From Burkholderiaceae bacterium (GTDB taxonomy: Bacteria > Pseudomonadota > Gammaproteobacteria > Burkholderiales > Burkholderiaceae_C): DNA of 45,997 nt. This document shows positions 10,051-20,272 of the stretch, in pieces (the stretch's first letter is position 1; each line of letters begins with the position of its first letter). Under the pieces are notes generated by a model that was given only the letters and a program-made list of their open reading frames with translations, was not told where the DNA came from and ran no database searches. The translations under genes were made by a program, and so were the position numbers. Where the stretch lies: assembly GCA_014879745.1 (NCBI GenBank), contig JACSRM010000227.1:1-45997 (forward strand), read 5' to 3'.

Positions 10051-10104
10051 CGTTGGATTCTTCGACGTGCGATTGTGCGCGGCGCGCTGCCGTGGCGGCC
10101 GAAG

Positions 10105-10120
10105 ATGACAACTTTGTAAT
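10105..10120. promoter_or_regulatory. CusR/CopR-type metal box
   Basis: ATGACAA-CT-TTGTAAT near-perfect palindrome between divergent regulator and DUF411/efflux genes. Confidence 0.6.
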
Positions 10121-10188
10121 CCGGCTGCAAACCGGCTGACAGCATCGCGGCGGCAGCATAGGCGCCATCCGTTGATCACACGACCGCG

Positions 10189-10665
10189 ATGAACCTTGCA
10201 TCTCATTTGATCGGCCGCCGCCGCTTCGGCACGGCGATCGCCGCCCTTGCGCTCGCACCCTTTGCTCCGGCCCGGGCCAACGAGCCGCCGCTGATCGAAG
10301 TCTGGAAGTCGCCGACTTGCGGCTGCTGCAAGGACTGGATCGCGCACGTCGAGGCAAACGGCTTTCGCACCCGCACCCACGACAACGGCAACACCGACGC
10401 CCGCCAGCGGCTCGGCGTCGACATCCGCTACGGCTCGTGCCACACCGCACTCGTCGGCGGCTATGCGATCGAAGGCCACGTGCCGGCGCGCGAGATCAAG
10501 CGATTGCTGAAGGAAAAACCCGCCGCGATCGGGCTTGCGGTGCCGGCGATGCCGCTCGGCTCGCCCGGCATGGACGGCCCCGAATACGGCGGGCGCAAGG
10601 ACGCCTACGACGTCCTGCTGCTGACCAAGGGCAAAGGCGCGAGCGTCTTCCAGGCCTACCGATGA
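10189..10665 (+). CDS. DUF411 domain-containing (putative metal-binding) protein
   Basis: [23 protein letters not shown]...[21 protein letters not shown]. Confidence 0.92.
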   Translation: MNLASHLIGRRRFGTAIAALALAPFAPARANEPPLIEVWKSPTCGCCKDWIAHVEANGFRTRTHDNGNTDARQRLGVDIRYGSCHTALVGGYAIEGHVPAREIKRLLKEKPAAIGLAVPAMPLGSPGMDGPEYGGRKDAYDVLLLTKGKGASVFQAYR

Positions 10666-11855
10666 AGCCGGCGTGGGCGCTCGCGCTCGCGGCGCTGATC
10701 GCCTCGCCGCTGCACGCGCAGACGCTCGCCCAGGCGCTGGCCCAGGCCTGGGCGCACGCGCCGCAGGCCGGTGCATTCGCCGCGCGCGACGCCGAGGCAC
10801 AGGCCGGCAGCGAGCTTGCGTCGAACCTGCTCGCGGCGCCCGCTTCGGTATCCATCTCGACCTTGAACGACCGGCTCGGCAGCGGCGAAGGTCTGCAGGA
10901 GTGGGAGGTCGAACTGACGCTGCCGCTGTGGCTGCCGGGGCAGCGCGGCGCACGCGAGACGCAGGCGCAAAGCGCTGCCGACGAGGTCGCCGCGCGGCGC
11001 CGCGCGCTGCGCCTGCAGCTTGCCGGCGAACTGCGCGACGCGTGGTGGGCGCTTGCCGCGGCGCGCGCCGACGCGGTGCTTGCCGATCAGCGCCTCGCGA
11101 CCGCTGCCGCGCTCGAAGCCGATGTCCAGCGCCGCGTGAAGGCGGGCGATCTGGCGCGCGTCGATGCCAACCTCGCGGCGGGCGAACGGCTCGCCGCGCG
11201 GTCCGCGCAGCTCGACGCCGGCCGCGCGCTGCGCAGCGCCGAGCAGGCCTGGCGCCAACTTACCGGCAACCCGCCGCCGGCAACGCTCGCGCCCGAAGCG
11301 CCCGCCGCCGCATCCGCCCCGGACGACGACCACCCCGCACTTGCCGCCATGCTTGCCGCGTCGCGCACGGCGCAGGCGAGCCTTCAGGTTGCCGCAGCGA
11401 CGCGGCGCGACGCGCCCGAACTCGCGCTGCGCTACTTTCGCGACCGCCCGACGTACAACGACGAGCCGAGCCACGCGGTCGGCGTCAAGTTGACGCTGCC
11501 GTTCTCGTCGGGTCCGCGCCTGCGCCAGGAAAGCGCCGGCCTGCAGGCCGAGCTGGCACAGGCCGACGGCGAACTCGAGCAGGCGCGGCGCAAGCTTGCG
11601 CTGGACGCCGAGACGGCACGCCTCGACCTCGACGCCGCGCGGCGCCAGATCGAGCTGGCGCGCGAGCGGCGCACGCTCGACGCCGACACGCTGGCGCTTG
11701 CGCAGAAGTCGTTCGCGCTCGGCGAATCGGGGCTGCCCGCGCTGCTGCTCGCGCGCGCCGCCGCCTACGCGGCAGACGCGTTGCTCGTCCGCGAGGAGAT
11801 CGCCGCCGACGCGGCGCAATCGCGCCTGAACCAGGCGCTCGGAGTACTGCCATGA
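10662..11855 (+). CDS. TolC family outer membrane protein (CusC/CzcC-like)
   Basis: Signal peptide; coiled-coil repeats; ATGA overlaps with both neighbours; RND operon context. Confidence 0.85.
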   Translation: MKPAWALALAALIASPLHAQTLAQALAQAWAHAPQAGAFAARDAEAQAGSELASNLLAAPASVSISTLNDRLGSGEGLQEWEVELTLPLWLPGQRGARETQAQSAADEVAARRRALRLQLAGELRDAWWALAAARADAVLADQRLATAAALEADVQRRVKAGDLARVDANLAAGERLAARSAQLDAGRALRSAEQAWRQLTGNPPPATLAPEAPAAASAPDDDHPALAAMLAASRTAQASLQVAAATRRDAPELALRYFRDRPTYNDEPSHAVGVKLTLPFSSGPRLRQESAGLQAELAQADGELEQARRKLALDAETARLDLDAARRQIELARERRTLDADTLALAQKSFALGESGLPALLLARAAAYAADALLVREEIAADAAQSRLNQALGVLP

Positions 11856-12424
11856 GATCGGCTGCGATCGTTCTTGCGTTGCTGCTGGCCGGCAACGCCT
11901 TCGCCCACGGCGGCGAGGACCACGGCGACGGCGCTGCTGCCACGCCAGCCGCCGCGGTCGAAGCCGGCCCGCGCGCAACCGCCGCGAGCGAGGACTTCGA
12001 ACTCGTCGCGCTGCCGCAGGGCGACAAGCTGCTGATTTACCTCGACCGCTTCGCGACCAACGAGCCGGTTGCCGGCGCGACGATCGAGATCGAAAGCGGC
12101 GCGTTCAAGGCCGTCGCCGCTGCGGTCGGACCCGGGGTCTACGCGGTCACCGGCGACGCCTTCAAGACACCCGGCCGCCACGCGCTGACGATCACGATCG
12201 AGACCGACGCAAAGTCCGGCGGCATCTCCGATCTGCTGAGCGCGACGCTCGACGTTGCGGCGCCGAAGGCTGCCGGCGGCGATTCCGATATCCGCTCGCC
12301 GCTGGCCATCGCCGGCCTCGGTCCGACGACGCTGTCGCTCGTCGTCGCTGTCGTGCTGCTCGCGATCGGCGCGATCGCATGGCGCCGCCGCGCTCGCGCA
12401 GGCACCGAAGGACCGACGCCATGA
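11852..12424 (+). CDS. Secreted His-rich protein with C-terminal TM (efflux-operon accessory)
   Basis: [27 protein letters not shown]...; C-terminal TM; ATGA overlap with the adaptor gene. Confidence 0.7.
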   Translation: MRSAAIVLALLLAGNAFAHGGEDHGDGAAATPAAAVEAGPRATAASEDFELVALPQGDKLLIYLDRFATNEPVAGATIEIESGAFKAVAAAVGPGVYAVTGDAFKTPGRHALTITIETDAKSGGISDLLSATLDVAAPKAAGGDSDIRSPLAIAGLGPTTLSLVVAVVLLAIGAIAWRRRARAGTEGPTP

Positions 12425-13545
12425 GCAACAGCCTCGTACGGGCGACGCTGCTCGCCGCCGCACTGCTCGCCCCGCTGCTCGCCATCGCGCACGGCGACGA
12501 GGACCACGGGCCAAGCGAGGCCCCCGCCGCCGCAACGCTGCCGAGCGGCAGCGCGCCGCAGCGCCTGCCCGACGGCAGCGTCTTCGTGCCGAAGGCGGTG
12601 CAGCACCAGCTCGGCGTGCGAACCGAGCTTGCGACGCTCGGGCCGCTCGCGGCGTCGGTCGAACTCAACGGCCGCGTCGTCGCCGACCCTGCCGCGAGCG
12701 GCCTCGTGCAGGCAAGCCAGCCGGGCCGCATCGAGCCGCCGGCAGCCGGCCTGCCGACGCTCGGCCAGAGGGTCGCGCAGGGGCAGGTGCTGGCCTGGCT
12801 GCGGCCGGCGGCGAGCAGCATCGACATCGCGAACCAGCGCGCGCAACTCGCCGCGCTCGACGCCGAGGCCGCGCTTGCCGCCAAGCGTGTCGAACGCGTC
12901 GAGCAGCTCGAAGGCGCGCTGCCGCAAAAGGAGATCGACGCCGCGCGCGTCGAGCGCGCCGCGATCGACAAGCGCCGCGCCGCGGTGCGCGCGAGCGTCG
13001 ATCGCGCCGAAGCGCTGCGCGCGCCGGTGGCGGGCGTGATCAGCGCCGCGGCGGTGAGCGCCGGCCAGGTCGTCGATGCACGCGAGACGGTGTTCGAGGT
13101 CGTCGATCCGGCGCGCCTCGCGGTCGAGGCGCTCGCCTACGACCCGGCGCTCGCGCAGGGCATCACCAAGGCATCGGCCGCGCTGCCGGGCGGCGGCACG
13201 GCCAAGCTCGGCTTCGTCGGCGCCGGCCGCCAGTTGCGCGAGCAGGCGCTGCCGCTGCTGTTTCGCGTCGCCGCCGCCGACGCGCCGCTCGCCGTCGGCC
13301 AGCCGCTCGCGGTGACGGTGCAGACCGGCCGCAGCGTCGAAGGCGTCGCGCTGCCGCGCGCGGCGCTCGCTCGCAATGCGGCCGGCGACTGGATCGTCTG
13401 GCTGCACACCGGCGCCGAACAGTTCGCGCCGCGCAAGGTCGCGTTCCAGGCGCTCGACGCCGGCCGCGTCGCGGTCACCGCCGGTGTGCACGGCGGCGAC
13501 CGCGTCGTGACGCAGGGCGCGAGCCTGCTCGGCCAGGTCCGGTAG
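12421..13545 (+). CDS. HME-RND periplasmic adaptor (membrane fusion protein)
   Basis: HGDEDHG leader, LRPAASSIDIANQRAQL coiled coil, APVAGVISAAAVSAGQVVDARETVFEVVDPARL; stop codon lies in the MITE-like element TIR. Confidence 0.9.
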   Translation: MSNSLVRATLLAAALLAPLLAIAHGDEDHGPSEAPAAATLPSGSAPQRLPDGSVFVPKAVQHQLGVRTELATLGPLAASVELNGRVVADPAASGLVQASQPGRIEPPAAGLPTLGQRVAQGQVLAWLRPAASSIDIANQRAQLAALDAEAALAAKRVERVEQLEGALPQKEIDAARVERAAIDKRRAAVRASVDRAEALRAPVAGVISAAAVSAGQVVDARETVFEVVDPARLAVEALAYDPALAQGITKASAALPGGGTAKLGFVGAGRQLREQALPLLFRVAAADAPLAVGQPLAVTVQTGRSVEGVALPRAALARNAAGDWIVWLHTGAEQFAPRKVAFQALDAGRVAVTAGVHGGDRVVTQGASLLGQVR

Positions 13546-13810
13546 GGCCTGTTCACACTACGGGAAGAGACCGCGTTGTGACCAGGAATGCCGCAGGCAA
13601 GGCGCAAACCGCAGCCGGGTTGGACACCCGGCGAGGATTTGCAACGCCGCATGCGGCATTCCTGGCCGCAACCCGAAGGGAAGGCCCGCCGGCACGGGCC
13701 ACTTATCGTTGCATCGTTTGCCCGCACGTCAGTCCCGTCGGCGCGCTGCGCCTGGATTGGCCCGTGCCGGCGGGCCTTCGCGGCCCTTCCCGTAGTGTGA
13801 ACAGGCCCTA
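13543..13810. mobile_element. MITE-like non-autonomous element with perfect 25-bp terminal inverted repeats
   Basis: TAGGGCCTGTTCACACTACGGGAAG (13543-13567) / CTTCCCGTAGTGTGAACAGGCCCTA (13786-13810); internal perfect inverted repeats 13582-13595/13652-13665 and 13681-13701/13758-13778. Confidence 0.85.
13596..13651. repeat. Palindromic core repeat, copy 1
   Basis: GGCAAGGCGCAAACCGCAG-[CCGGGT..ACCCGG]-CGAGGATTTGCAACGCCGC. Confidence 0.75.
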
Positions 13811-13811
13811 A

Positions 13812-16800
13812 ATGTTCGAGGCGCTGATCCGCTTCAGCCTGCGCCAGCGCCAGCTGGTGCTGTGCGTTTCGCTGTTGCTCGTCGTCGCCGGTGGGTTGAC
13901 GGTGCGCCAGATGCCGGTCGATGTGTTCCCCGACCTCGACCGGCCGACGGTGACGCTGATGACCGAGGCCGGCGGCATGGCGCCGGAGGAAGTCGAGCAG
14001 CTCGTCAGCCTGCCGATCGAATCGGCGATGAACGGCATGCCGGGCGTGACGCGCGTGCGATCGGTATCGGGCGTCGGGCTGTCGATCGTCTACGTCGAGT
14101 TCGCCTGGGGCACGGACATCTACCGCAACCGCCAGCAGGTCAGCGAGCGGCTCAACCTCGTGCGCGAGCAGATACCGCCCGGCGTGCTGCCGCAGCTCGG
14201 GCCGATCTCGTCGATCATGGGCGAGATCCTGCTCATCGCGCTGCCGGCCGACCCGGCCAAGGCGAGCCCGATGCAGGTGCGCGAGTTCGCCGACTGGGTG
14301 CTGCGCCCGCGGCTCCTGACGATCCCCGGCATCGCTCAGGTGATCCCGATCGGCGGCGAAGTGCGGGAGTACCGCGTCGCGCTGCGTCCGGCGCAGCTGC
14401 AGGCGCTGGCCGTCGAGCGCGCCAAGCTCGACGCCGCGCTCGCCGATTTCGGCGCCAACACGAGCGGCGGCTTTCTCGAGGCGCAGGGCCGCGAGGTGCT
14501 GATCCGCCAGATCGGCCGCACGCACCGCATCGAGGATCTGCGCAACCTCGTCGTCGATGTGAAGAACGGCCAGCCGATATTGCTGTCGCAGCTCGCCGAC
14601 GTGACGATCGTCGCCGCCACCAAGCGCGGCGACGCGAGCTACAACGCCAAGCCCGCCGTCGTGCTGTCGGTGCAGAAGCAGCCCGGCGCCGACAGCGTGC
14701 GGCTCACGCGCGAGGTCGAGGCGGCAATCGCGTCGCTTGCGGCGAGCCTGCCGGCGGGGATGGAAAAGCCGCAGTTCCTCTTTCGCCAGGCCGACTTCAT
14801 CGAGCATTCGGTCGGCAACGTCGTCGAGGCGCTGCGCGACGGCGCGATCCTCGTCGCGATCGTGCTGTTCGCGTTCCTGCTCAACGTCCGCACGACGCTG
14901 ATCTCGCTGGCCGCGATTCCGGTCTCGCTGCTCGCGACGGCACTCGTCTTCCACGCCTTCGGCCTGTCGATCAACACGATGACGCTCGGCGGCCTCGCGA
15001 TCGCGATCGGCGAACTGGTCGACGACGCCGTCGTCGGCGTCGAGAACGTGCTGCGCCGCCTGAAGCTCAATCGCGCGCTGCCCGCGCCGAAGCCGGCGAT
15101 CGAGGTCATCGCGAAGGCGACGCTCGAGGTGCGCTCGGCGATCGTCTACGCGACGGTCATCATCGTCCTCGTCTTCGTGCCGCTCTTCGTGCTGCCGGGA
15201 ATCGAGGGGCGGCTCTTCACGCCGCTGGGCATCGCCTACATCGTCTCGATCCTCGCCAGCATGATCGTCTCGGTGACGCTGACGCCGGTGCTCGCCTACT
15301 ACCTGCTGCCGGGGATGAAGCGGCTCGATCATGGCGACGGCGCGCTCGTCGCCTGGCTCAAGCGGCTCGATGCGCGGCTGCTCCGCTGGTCGTTCGCGCA
15401 CTCGGGCAAGCTGCTCGCCGCCGCGCTCGCCGCCGTCGCCGTCGCGGCGGCCAGCATCGCCTTCTTCCCGCGCTCGTTCCTGCCGCCGTTCAACGAGGGC
15501 ACGCTGACGATCAACGTGCTGCTGAACCCGGGGAGCTCGCTTGCCGAATCGAACCGCGTCGGCACGCTCGCCGAGCAGCTCGCCGCCGCCGTGCCCGAGG
15601 TCACGCAGGTCGGCCGGCGCACCGGCCGCGCCGAACTCGACGAGCACGCCGAGGGCGTGCACTACACCGAGATGGACGTCGATCTGAAGCCGTCCGCGCG
15701 CAGCCGCGACGAGATCGTCGCCGACATCCGCAAGCGGCTGGCCGTGCTGCCGGCGGCGATCAGCATCGGCCAGCCGATCTCGCACCGGCTCGACCATTTG
15801 CTGTCGGGCGTGCGGGCGCAGATCGCGCTGAAACTCTACGGCGACGACCTCGACACGCTGCGCGGCCTGGCAGATGAACTGCGCGAGCGGCTGGCGGCAA
15901 TCCCCGGCATCACCGACCTGCAGATCGAGAAGCAGGTGCTGATCCCGCAGGTCAAGATCCGCGTCGACTACGACGCCGCGGCGCGCCACGGCGTCGCGCC
16001 CGGCGCGCTGCTGCGATCGCTCGAGCAGATGATCGACGGCGAGCGCATCACGCAGGTGATCGAGGGCAACCGCCGCTTCGACCTCGTCGTGCGTCTGCCC
16101 GACGCGGCGCGCGACGTCGACGCGCTCGCGAAGCTGCCGATAGCGACGCCGCTTGGCAGCGTGCCGCTCGCGCAGCTCGCGACGATCGACGACGGCGACG
16201 GGCCGAACCAGATCAGCCGCGAGAACGGCCGAAGGCGGATCGTCATCTCGGCCAACACCGACGGCAGCGACATGGCGAAGACGATCGCCGCGGTGCGCGC
16301 CGAGCTGGACGCCCGGCCGCTGCCGGAAGGCTACTTCACCGCGCTCGAAGGCCAGTTCCAGGCGCAGGAGGAAGCGTCGCGCCTGATCGCGCTGCTCGCA
16401 CTCGTCTCGCTCGCGCTGATCTTCCTCGTCCTCTACAGCCGCTACCGCTCTTCGACGCTCGCGCTCATCATCATGGGCAATATCCCGCTCGCGCTCGTCG
16501 GCAGCGTCGCCGCGCTGTGGATCTCGGGCCAGCCGCTGTCGGTCGCCGCGCTCGTCGGCTTCGTCACGCTCGCCGGCATCGCGACGCGCAACGGCATCCT
16601 GAAGATCAGCCACTACATCAACCTGTGCGCGTTCGAAGGCGAACGATTCGGCCAGCCGATGATCGTGCGCGGCTCGCTCGAGCGGCTGACTCCGGTGCTG
16701 ATGACGGCGCTCGTCGCCGCGTTCGCGCTCGTGCCGCTGCTGCTCGCGGCCGACGCGCCGGGCAAGGAAGTGCTGCACCCGGTCGCCGTCGTCATCTTCG

Positions 16801-16916
16801 GCGGGCTCGTCAGCTCGACACTGCTCGACAGCCTGCTCACGCCATTGATGTTCTGGCGCTGGGGCGAAAAGCCGCTCGCCCGCTTGCTTGCCGCGCACGA
16901 AGCGCAGAGTTTTTGA
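13812..16916 (+). CDS. Heavy-metal efflux RND permease (CusA/CzcA family)
   Basis: DVFPDLDRPTVTLMTEAGGMAPEEVEQLVSLPIESAMNG; 1034 aa; GELVDDAVVGVENV. Confidence 0.95.
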   Translation: MFEALIRFSLRQRQLVLCVSLLLVVAGGLTVRQMPVDVFPDLDRPTVTLMTEAGGMAPEEVEQLVSLPIESAMNGMPGVTRVRSVSGVGLSIVYVEFAWGTDIYRNRQQVSERLNLVREQIPPGVLPQLGPISSIMGEILLIALPADPAKASPMQVREFADWVLRPRLLTIPGIAQVIPIGGEVREYRVALRPAQLQALAVERAKLDAALADFGANTSGGFLEAQGREVLIRQIGRTHRIEDLRNLVVDVKNGQPILLSQLADVTIVAATKRGDASYNAKPAVVLSVQKQPGADSVRLTREVEAAIASLAASLPAGMEKPQFLFRQADFIEHSVGNVVEALRDGAILVAIVLFAFLLNVRTTLISLAAIPVSLLATALVFHAFGLSINTMTLGGLAIAIGELVDDAVVGVENVLRRLKLNRALPAPKPAIEVIAKATLEVRSAIVYATVIIVLVFVPLFVLPGIEGRLFTPLGIAYIVSILASMIVSVTLTPVLAYYLLPGMKRLDHGDGALVAWLKRLDARLLRWSFAHSGKLLAAALAAVAVAAASIAFFPRSFLPPFNEGTLTINVLLNPGSSLAESNRVGTLAEQLAAAVPEVTQVGRRTGRAELDEHAEGVHYTEMDVDLKPSARSRDEIVADIRKRLAVLPAAISIGQPISHRLDHLLSGVRAQIALKLYGDDLDTLRGLADELRERLAAIPGITDLQIEKQVLIPQVKIRVDYDAAARHGVAPGALLRSLEQMIDGERITQVIEGNRRFDLVVRLPDAARDVDALAKLPIATPLGSVPLAQLATIDDGDGPNQISRENGRRRIVISANTDGSDMAKTIAAVRAELDARPLPEGYFTALEGQFQAQEEASRLIALLALVSLALIFLVLYSRYRSSTLALIIMGNIPLALVGSVAALWISGQPLSVAALVGFVTLAGIATRNGILKISHYINLCAFEGERFGQPMIVRGSLERLTPVLMTALVAAFALVPLLLAADAPGKEVLHPVAVVIFGGLVSSTLLDSLLTPLMFWRWGEKPLARLLAAHEAQSF

Positions 16917-16941
16917 TCGACCACCCCGCAAGGAGAAGACC

Positions 16942-17418
16942 ATGAAGAGAAGAACCACCCTCGCCCTCGCCGCCGCGCTCGCGCTGCTGGCCACCGGCGC
17001 CGCGCGCGCACACGACGACGCGACCCTCGACAAGACCGCCGCGCCGCACGGCGGGCAGTTGCGGATGGCGGGCATCTACCACTTCGAGCTCGTCCTCGTG
17101 CAAGACAGCAAGACAGCGAAGGACAACCCGGTCGTCGTCTACCTGACCGACCATGCGGGCAAGCCGGTCTCGAGCGCCGGCGCGACTGGGAGCGCAACGC
17201 TGCTGGGAGCATCGGGCAAGGCGACGGCGACGCTGCAACCCGACGGCGACAACCGCCTGAAGGGCGCCGCGAAGTACGCGTCGACACCCGACACCAAGGT
17301 CGTGCTCGCGATCACGATGCCCGGCAAGCAGCCCGAGCAGGCGCGCTTCACGCCGTTCGCGAAGACGCAGGACCAGGCGCACGGCGGCATGCACGGCGAC
17401 GCGACGGCGAAGAAGTAG
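16942..17418 (+). CDS. Secreted hypothetical protein linked to metal efflux
   Basis: Signal peptide MKRRTTLALAAALALLATGAARA; HDDATLDKTAAPHGG and HGGMHGD; AAGGAG RBS. Confidence 0.7.
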   Translation: MKRRTTLALAAALALLATGAARAHDDATLDKTAAPHGGQLRMAGIYHFELVLVQDSKTAKDNPVVVYLTDHAGKPVSSAGATGSATLLGASGKATATLQPDGDNRLKGAAKYASTPDTKVVLAITMPGKQPEQARFTPFAKTQDQAHGGMHGDATAKK

Positions 17419-17642
17419 CCGGCATCGATTCCGCTGCGCTGCATTCGCCGGCACACCGTGCGCGGTGAAGCGATGCCGCTCGAACGAAGCTGACGGCGCG
17501 GCGACTTCGATGTAACGTGGCCGTCATCCGGCGGTCAGCGTCGCAGGTCCACGATGCGAACCGATCCGGCTTCAGCGGTCCCACCGGCAGGGCGCTCCCG
17601 GCCAGCGCGGAGGAAACCGGGCGCGTTTGCGGAACACGGAGG

Positions 17643-17879
17643 ATGCAGATGTTCTTCAACGGCGGATTCGGCATGGGCGGCATGCACGTCACGGGATGGT
17701 TCCTCTGGATCATCCTGATCGGCGTCATTCTCTTCATCGTCTTCGGCCGCCCCGGACGGCGGCGCGAAACGCCGCACGAGGTCTTGCGCAGGCGCCTCGC
17801 GAGCGGCGAGATCACGACCGACGAGTACGAGAAGCGCAAGGCGCTGCTCGACCGGGACGCACCCGGCGGCAAGGGCTGA
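17643..17879 (+). CDS. Small membrane SHOCT domain protein
   Basis: One TM then [22 protein letters not shown]. Confidence 0.85.
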   Translation: MQMFFNGGFGMGGMHVTGWFLWIILIGVILFIVFGRPGRRRETPHEVLRRRLASGEITTDEYEKRKALLDRDAPGGKG

Positions 17880-17889
17880 AGGGGTCGCG

Positions 17890-20082
17890 ATGGCGGGCGA
17901 GCACGCAGCGCACGCTCATGTGAAGCGCGGCGCGGCATCGGCGACGCCGGCAGAGCACGCAACCGCTCCCGGCACGATCTACACCTGCCCGATGCACCCG
18001 GAGATCCGCCAGGATCATCCGGGCAACTGCCCGAAGTGCGGCATGACGCTCGAGCCGCTGCTGCCAGCGCTCGATGACGGCGACGACAACCCGGAGTTGC
18101 GCGACTTCCAGCGCCGCTTCTGGTGGACGCTGCCGTTCACGCTCGCCGTCGCGACGCTCGCGATGGCCGGCCACGGCCTGGCGTGGTTTCACGGCGCGAC
18201 GCAGAACTGGATCGAATTCGGCCTCACGCTGCCGGTCGCGCTGTGGGCCGGCTGGCCGTTCTACGTGCGCGGCGTGCAGTCGGTGCGCCATCGCAGCCCG
18301 AACATGTGGACGTTGATCGGCCTCGGTACGAGCGTCGCCTTCGTCTACAGCGTCGTCGCGACGCTCGCGCCGCAGCTCTTTCCGGCGAGCTTCATGGTCG
18401 ATGGCCGCGTCGCGGTGTATTTCGAGGCGGCGGCGGTGATCATTTCGCTGACGCTGCTCGGCCAGATCCTCGAACTGCGGGCGCGCTCGCAGACGTCGGC
18501 TGCGATCAAGGCACTCCTCGGCCTCGCGCCGAAAACGGCGCGCCGCATCGAGGCTGACGGCATCGAGGCCGACGTGCCGCTCGCGCATGTGCATGTCGGC
18601 GACCGGCTGCGCGTGCGCCCGGGCGAGAAGGTGCCGGTCGACGGCGTCGTCGTCGAGGGCAGCAGCGCGGTCGACGAAGCGATGCTCACCGGCGAGCCGC
18701 TGCCGGTCACGAAGCGCCCCGGCGACAAGCTGATCGGCGCGACGCTGAATACGAGCGGCGCGCTCGTGATGCGCTCCGAGCACGTCGGCGCGGCGACCGT
18801 GCTCGCGCAGATCGTGCAGATGGTCGCGCAGGCGCAGCGTTCGCGCGCGCCGATGCAGCGCCTGGCCGACGTCGTCGCCGGCTGGTTCGTCGTCGCGGTG
18901 GTCGCGATCGCGGTCGCGACGTTCTTCGCCTGGGGCATCTTCGGCCCCGAGCAGGGTTGGGTCTTCGGCCTCATCAACGCGGTGGCGGTGCTGATCATCG
19001 CCTGCCCCTGCGCGCTCGGCCTCGCGACGCCGATGTCGATCATGGTCGCCGGCGGCAAGGGTGCGACGAACGGGGTGCTGTTTCGCGACGCCGCGGCGAT
19101 CGAGAACCTGCGCAAGGTCGACACGCTGATCGTCGACAAGACCGGCACGCTGACCGAGGGCCGGCCGGCGTTCGACAAGGCGATCGGCTTGAACGGCTTC
19201 GACGACGCCGAGGTGCTGCGCCTCGCGGCGAGCCTGGACCAGGGCAGCGAGCATCCGCTCGCCGCGGCGATCGTCGCCGCCGCGCGCGAGCGCGGGCTCG
19301 CGCTGGCCAAGCCGCAAGACTTCGACTCCGAATCCGGCATCGGCGTGCGCGGCCGCGTCGATGGTCGCGCGCTTGCGCTCGGAAACACGTCGCTGATGGA
19401 GCAGCAAGGCATCGACGTTGCAGCACTGCGCGACGCCGCCGAGGCGCTGCGTGCCGAGGGCGCGAGCGTGATGCACCTTGCCGTCGACGGCCGGTTGGCG
19501 GGTCTGCTCGCAGTGTCCGATCCGATCAAAGCGACGACGCCCGCGGCGCTCGCCGCGCTGCGCGGCGCCGGCCTGCGCGTCGTGATGGCGACCGGCGACG
19601 GCTTGACGACGGCGCGCGCGGTCGGTGCGCGGCTCGCGATCGACGAGGTGCACGGCGAAGTCAAGCCGGCCGACAAGCTCGCCCTCGTCGAGCGGCTGCA
19701 GGCCGAGGGGCGAATCGTCGCGATGGCCGGCGACGGCATCAACGACGCGCCGGCGCTGGCGCGCGCCGACGTCGGCATCGCGATGGGCACCGGCACCGAC
19801 GTCGCGATGACGAGCGCGCAGCTCACGCTCGTCAAGGGTGATCTGCGCGGCATCGCGACGGCGCGCGCGCTGTCGGTGGCGACGATCGCGAACATGCGCG
19901 AGAACCTCGCGTTCGCCTTCGTCTACAACGCGCTCGGCGTGCCGCTCGCGGCCGGCGTGCTCTACCCTTTCACAGGCTGGCTGCTGTCGCCGCTGATCGC
20001 GGCGCTCGCGATGAGCCTGAGTTCGGCCTCGGTGATCGGCAACGCGCTGCGGCTGCGCAACGCGGATCTGCGATCGGATTGA
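17890..20082 (+). CDS. copA: Copper-type heavy-metal P1B ATPase with N-terminal HMBD zinc-ribbon-like domain
   Basis: [30 protein letters not shown] ([12 protein letters not shown]); [21 protein letters not shown]. Confidence 0.92.
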   Translation: MAGEHAAHAHVKRGAASATPAEHATAPGTIYTCPMHPEIRQDHPGNCPKCGMTLEPLLPALDDGDDNPELRDFQRRFWWTLPFTLAVATLAMAGHGLAWFHGATQNWIEFGLTLPVALWAGWPFYVRGVQSVRHRSPNMWTLIGLGTSVAFVYSVVATLAPQLFPASFMVDGRVAVYFEAAAVIISLTLLGQILELRARSQTSAAIKALLGLAPKTARRIEADGIEADVPLAHVHVGDRLRVRPGEKVPVDGVVVEGSSAVDEAMLTGEPLPVTKRPGDKLIGATLNTSGALVMRSEHVGAATVLAQIVQMVAQAQRSRAPMQRLADVVAGWFVVAVVAIAVATFFAWGIFGPEQGWVFGLINAVAVLIIACPCALGLATPMSIMVAGGKGATNGVLFRDAAAIENLRKVDTLIVDKTGTLTEGRPAFDKAIGLNGFDDAEVLRLAASLDQGSEHPLAAAIVAAARERGLALAKPQDFDSESGIGVRGRVDGRALALGNTSLMEQQGIDVAALRDAAEALRAEGASVMHLAVDGRLAGLLAVSDPIKATTPAALAALRGAGLRVVMATGDGLTTARAVGARLAIDEVHGEVKPADKLALVERLQAEGRIVAMAGDGINDAPALARADVGIAMGTGTDVAMTSAQLTLVKGDLRGIATARALSVATIANMRENLAFAFVYNALGVPLAAGVLYPFTGWLLSPLIAALAMSLSSASVIGNALRLRNADLRSD

Positions 20083-20272
20083 CCGGCGTCGCGCGCACTG
20101 CCAGTGTACGAGCGCGCGATCGTCCGCCATGCGCACTTGCCGGGTAATCCCGGGGCGCGCGGTGCGTCGTCGGGCCGCGAAGGCGTGATAACCTGACCGC
20201 GGTCCGCCGCGCTCCCGGCCAGGCGCCGCAACGGCGCGGCATATCCCTCCCGCGATCAAGTCTGGAATCACC

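Noticed and set aside
13137-17075. 1312-aa minus-strand ORF
   Set aside because: Antisense to the clear RND permease and adaptor; Arg/Asp/Glu-rich shadow ORF caused by high GC codon bias.
20083-20272. GC-rich short inverted repeat (CCGGGTAATCCCGGG) before the Liv operon
   Set aside because: Short and without a T-tract or second copy; likely chance in high-GC DNA or a weak terminator.
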